In this document: one piece after another, positions 4,706 to 6,157 of the stretch
Layout of the letters: each line of letters starts with the position of its first letter
Numbering within the stretch: the first letter of the stretch is position 1
Source of the DNA: an uncultured Ignavibacteriota bacterium
GTDB taxonomy: Bacteria; Bacteroidota; Ignavibacteria; Tepidaquicellales; Tepidaquicellaceae
DNA: 6,157 nt
Assembly: GCA_937959065.1 (NCBI GenBank)
Contig: CALGOI010000279.1
Location: 1 to 6,157 of the forward strand
Reading direction: 5' to 3'
Notes under the pieces: model-generated
Told to the model about the DNA's origin: nothing
Database searches by the model: none
Seen by the model: only the letters and a program-made list of their open reading frames with translations
Made by a program: the position numbers and the translations under genes

Positions 4706-4988
4706 AAGTCCCTTTTAATCCCATCCATCACAATTTTAGTTAAATAAGTACAGCAAAAAAATAATTTTTATAATTAGGTGAATTAGTTTTCTAAGCTTTT
4801 TCTTCTTAATTACTATTATTATCATAAATTGTGATTTTTGGAATTTTAAAAAAATTCCTACACCTTATGATTAAAGAACTCTACAACTTAAATTTAAATA
4901 GTTTTTTACCAATTAACAAATATTAGGATAAAAAAACTTCCGGGACTGACAACCCGAGAGCCTCTACTGTGGAAATGAAAAATGAAAT
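4706..4988. other. AT-rich intergenic region between convergent units
   Basis: I see no gene here. Besides the two terminators at its edges it holds a short hairpin, GGAATTTT-AAA-AAAATTCC (4840-4858), with no adjacent U-tract. A widely spaced 10-bp inverted repeat (4727-4736 and 4826-4835) is within what chance gives in such AT-rich DNA. Confidence 0.5.
4930..4960 (-). terminator. Probable terminator of the cell-wall enzyme operon
   Basis: On the minus strand, CGGG (4956-4953) pairs with CCCG (4944-4941), extended by about three pairs beyond a one-base bulge. GAAG and then seven T's (4936-4930) follow. It lies about 30 bases past the stop codon of the lysozyme-like gene. The stem is short but GC-rich. 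Confidence 0.5.
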
Positions 4989-5594
4989 CTAGAAAACTAG
5001 CTTAGCGTCCTTCATTCGATCCATCATAAAACGAATGGATCTATAAAAACCGTTTGATTGCTCATTAATGATTTCCTGGCATATACCGGCAAACCTCATT
5101 ACTTCAGCTGAATAATCGTGATTGAAAGTATATCTATCAGGATCAGCTCCATGGGAAAGCGCTTTATGTACGTTACCCTGGCCGCAATTGTAAGCAGCAA
5201 AGACTGAGCGTCTAAACTTTTCTATAGATAGCTTTTTATTCCATCCTCTATTCTTTAAATATGCTCGCTTTTCTTCCAGGACCTTAATACACATCGCGGA
5301 AGATAACATCAAGCTTTGCCAATGTCCTGCATTGATCCACTCCGGAAACGATCCTATATCGATCTGGAACGGACTGAATCCATGGTACCTGCCATTTCTA
5401 TAATCACCTTTTGCATTTGTAAGAATATGTTTAATGTCCTTACCTTCCTTAAGCTCCCTGGCAACTTTATGGCCGTACTCCCTCATCACAAGCCCCACAA
5501 TTTCAGATAACTTGTAAGGAGTACCTTTAATAACGGGTTCAATATATTCCCGCAATGCGTCGAGTAATATTTTTATTATTTGTTGATCCGTCAT
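4989..5594 (-). CDS. GH23-like lytic transglycosylase / lysozyme
   Basis: The 201-residue protein would cleave the MurNAc-GlcNAc bond of peptidoglycan. The lysozyme-like fold is marked by E39 in VGLVMREYGH (candidate catalytic acid), YHGFSPFQIDIGSF (70-83, matching the 'G.mQi' substrate strand) and AAYNCGQGNVHKAL (133-146, the 'AAYNaGpGnV' motif of SLT/goose-type enzymes). A late segment, HDYSAEVMRFA (159-169), fits the 'Y...V' helix. The enzyme has no signal peptide, so export needs a holin, a phage particle or another secretion route. Its ATG overlaps the stop of the upstream gene (ATGA) and has GAGGT (5608-5604) as SD nine bases upstream. Phage endolysin or element-encoded cell-wall hydrolase are the likely roles; a T6SS-like or tailocin enzyme cannot be excluded. 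Confidence 0.75.
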   Translation of the reverse strand: MTDQQIIKILLDALREYIEPVIKGTPYKLSEIVGLVMREYGHKVARELKEGKDIKHILTNAKGDYRNGRYHGFSPFQIDIGSFPEWINAGHWQSLMLSSAMCIKVLEEKRAYLKNRGWNKKLSIEKFRRSVFAAYNCGQGNVHKALSHGADPDRYTFNHDYSAEVMRFAGICQEIINEQSNGFYRSIRFMMDRMKDAKLVF

Positions 5595-6157
5595 ATTGTA
5601 GTTACCTCACAGTTTGAATAATCAATTTTAAGATCATCACATATCTCCATCAATGTATCACAACTGATAAGGATCAATGCAGCATAATCTCTTATTGAAG
5701 CTTTGTCGAGTACCGGTTTATAATACCACATATAACGATCATCAGTTTTATTTACCTGAGGTACTGTTATGCAGCCAAGAGAGGAATTAGAATAAACATC
5801 GTGAAAATTAAAGCCACGTCCTTTTTCCCAGCTCGTTTCATTTGCTTTGTAGCCTGGCATTATCTTACCTTTTCCATCAGTCCTTAATATCGGAGTAGGT
5901 CCGTCTCCTCTTTGACAAATGGCAGTCCTGGAAAGATATTCTGTAATGAGCTTACCATTACCCGGGCCGTTCTCGTGGTATTCAAAATTCCTATGCTGAT
6001 AATTGTGAGCTCGCTTTTCGTGAGATCCGATAAGCATACAAGATCTTAAATGACCGCGCCCCATCTTATCTGTTACCGGTTCACAGTTAACTTTGAAAGA
6101 CTTCCTGAAGAAAACATCATCTATTCCCGGGATCGGAATAGCTTTATTGTCGGTAGG
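5591..6157 (-). CDS. L,D-transpeptidase-like / phage cell-wall protein (5' end outside window)
   Basis: The frame stays open to the right edge. The first ATG at 6064 is preceded by 31 sense codons (reading PTDNKAIPIPGIDDVFF...) and has no SD, so the true start lies beyond the window; 188 residues are visible. Counted from the edge, H119 (in FNFHDVYSNSS) and C129 (in SSLGCITVP) form the H...S-x-G-C-[IV] arrangement of L,D-transpeptidase/YkuD-like folds and of related phage proteins such as DUF5675. N-terminal to it is a His/Arg-rich region (MLIGSHEKRAHNYQHRNFEY). No signal peptide can be judged because the N-terminus is missing. Its stop TGA overlaps the ATG of the lytic transglycosylase gene, so the two are translationally coupled and probably act together on peptidoglycan. 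The family assignment is moderate; the cell-wall role is inferred from the motif and the neighbour. Confidence 0.55.
   Translation of the reverse strand, partial: PTDNKAIPIPGIDDVFFRKSFKVNCEPVTDKMGRGHLRSCMLIGSHEKRAHNYQHRNFEYHENGPGNGKLITEYLSRTAICQRGDGPTPILRTDGKGKIMPGYKANETSWEKGRGFNFHDVYSNSSLGCITVPQVNKTDDRYMWYYKPVLDKASIRDYAALILISCDTLMEICDDLKIDYSNCEVTTI

Larger units (their letters stand above)
1583..6157. mobile_element. Left part of a putative tRNA-Phe-integrated element (right end outside the window)
   Basis: Support comes from the tRNA-integrase junction, the acceptor-stem mismatch, a cargo operon of toxin-antitoxin-chaperone type, and phage- or ICE-like cell-wall enzymes further right. The two sides also differ in style, with metal-handling genes to the left and accessory genes to the right. 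No structural phage or conjugation genes are visible, so whether this is a prophage, satellite, ICE or genomic island is open. Confidence 0.5.

Noticed and set aside
4727..4835. Inverted repeat ATCACAATTT / AAATTGTGAT, 89 bp apart
   Set aside because: A 10-bp match in about 300 bases of very AT-rich DNA is expected by chance.
5316..5510. 64-residue plus-strand reading frame
   Set aside because: It is a shadow of the lytic transglycosylase gene on the other strand.
5591..6064. ATG at 6064 as the true start of the L,D-transpeptidase-like gene
   Set aside because: The frame is open upstream to the window edge for 31 codons and the ATG has no SD; the gene is treated as 5'-partial.
1..6157. CRISPR array or second tRNA copy (attR)
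   Set aside because: No regularly spaced repeats and no second copy of the tRNA-Phe 3' end were found on reading the window.

Overview
This is a low-GC window with two genes that look like Bacteroidota/Chlorobi-group surface biology: the start of a probable TonB-dependent receptor carrying a carboxypeptidase-regulatory-like N-terminal domain, and small Cys-rich secreted proteins beside it. Two genes have a textbook Shine-Dalgarno (AAGGAGG-like) sequence, which fits an Ignavibacteria- or Chlorobi-like bacterium better than a typical Bacteroidia member. The taxonomic placement is inference only.

Left part (1-1379, minus strand): the 5' end of a TonB-receptor-like gene, a secreted protein with two YHS/TRASH-type Cys modules, and a secreted or membrane-anchored Cys/Met-rich protein. 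Together they suggest a heavy-metal (perhaps copper) handling cluster. A hairpin terminator separates the receptor gene from the YHS gene.

Middle (1530-2805, plus strand): a tRNA-Phe(GAA) gene is followed 165 bp later by a complete tyrosine recombinase reading away from it. This is the classic left end of an element integrated at the 3' end of a tRNA gene. The acceptor stem has an A3-C70 mismatch, which could be a scar left when the element supplied the tRNA 3' end. No second copy of the tRNA 3' end is visible, so the right end must lie outside the window.

Element cargo (2811-4705): a small unrecognised gene on the minus strand is followed by an AT-rich spacer with promoter-like and palindromic signals. 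Then comes a tight three-gene plus-strand operon: a HEPN-superfamily protein (TTG start), an unrecognised 144-residue acidic protein, and a SecB-like chaperone, closed by a terminator. The order small effector - unknown - SecB-like matches toxin-antitoxin-chaperone (TAC) systems, but a HEPN protein in the toxin position is not a combination I know as described. This is the most interesting feature of the window.

Right part (4989-6157, minus strand): two overlapping genes (ATGA), a protein with an L,D-transpeptidase-like His/Ser-x-Gly-Cys motif (its 5' end lies outside the window) and a GH23-like lytic transglycosylase/lysozyme without a signal peptide. They look like a phage-type or element-type cell-wall module, transcribed toward the cargo operon and ending in their own terminator.
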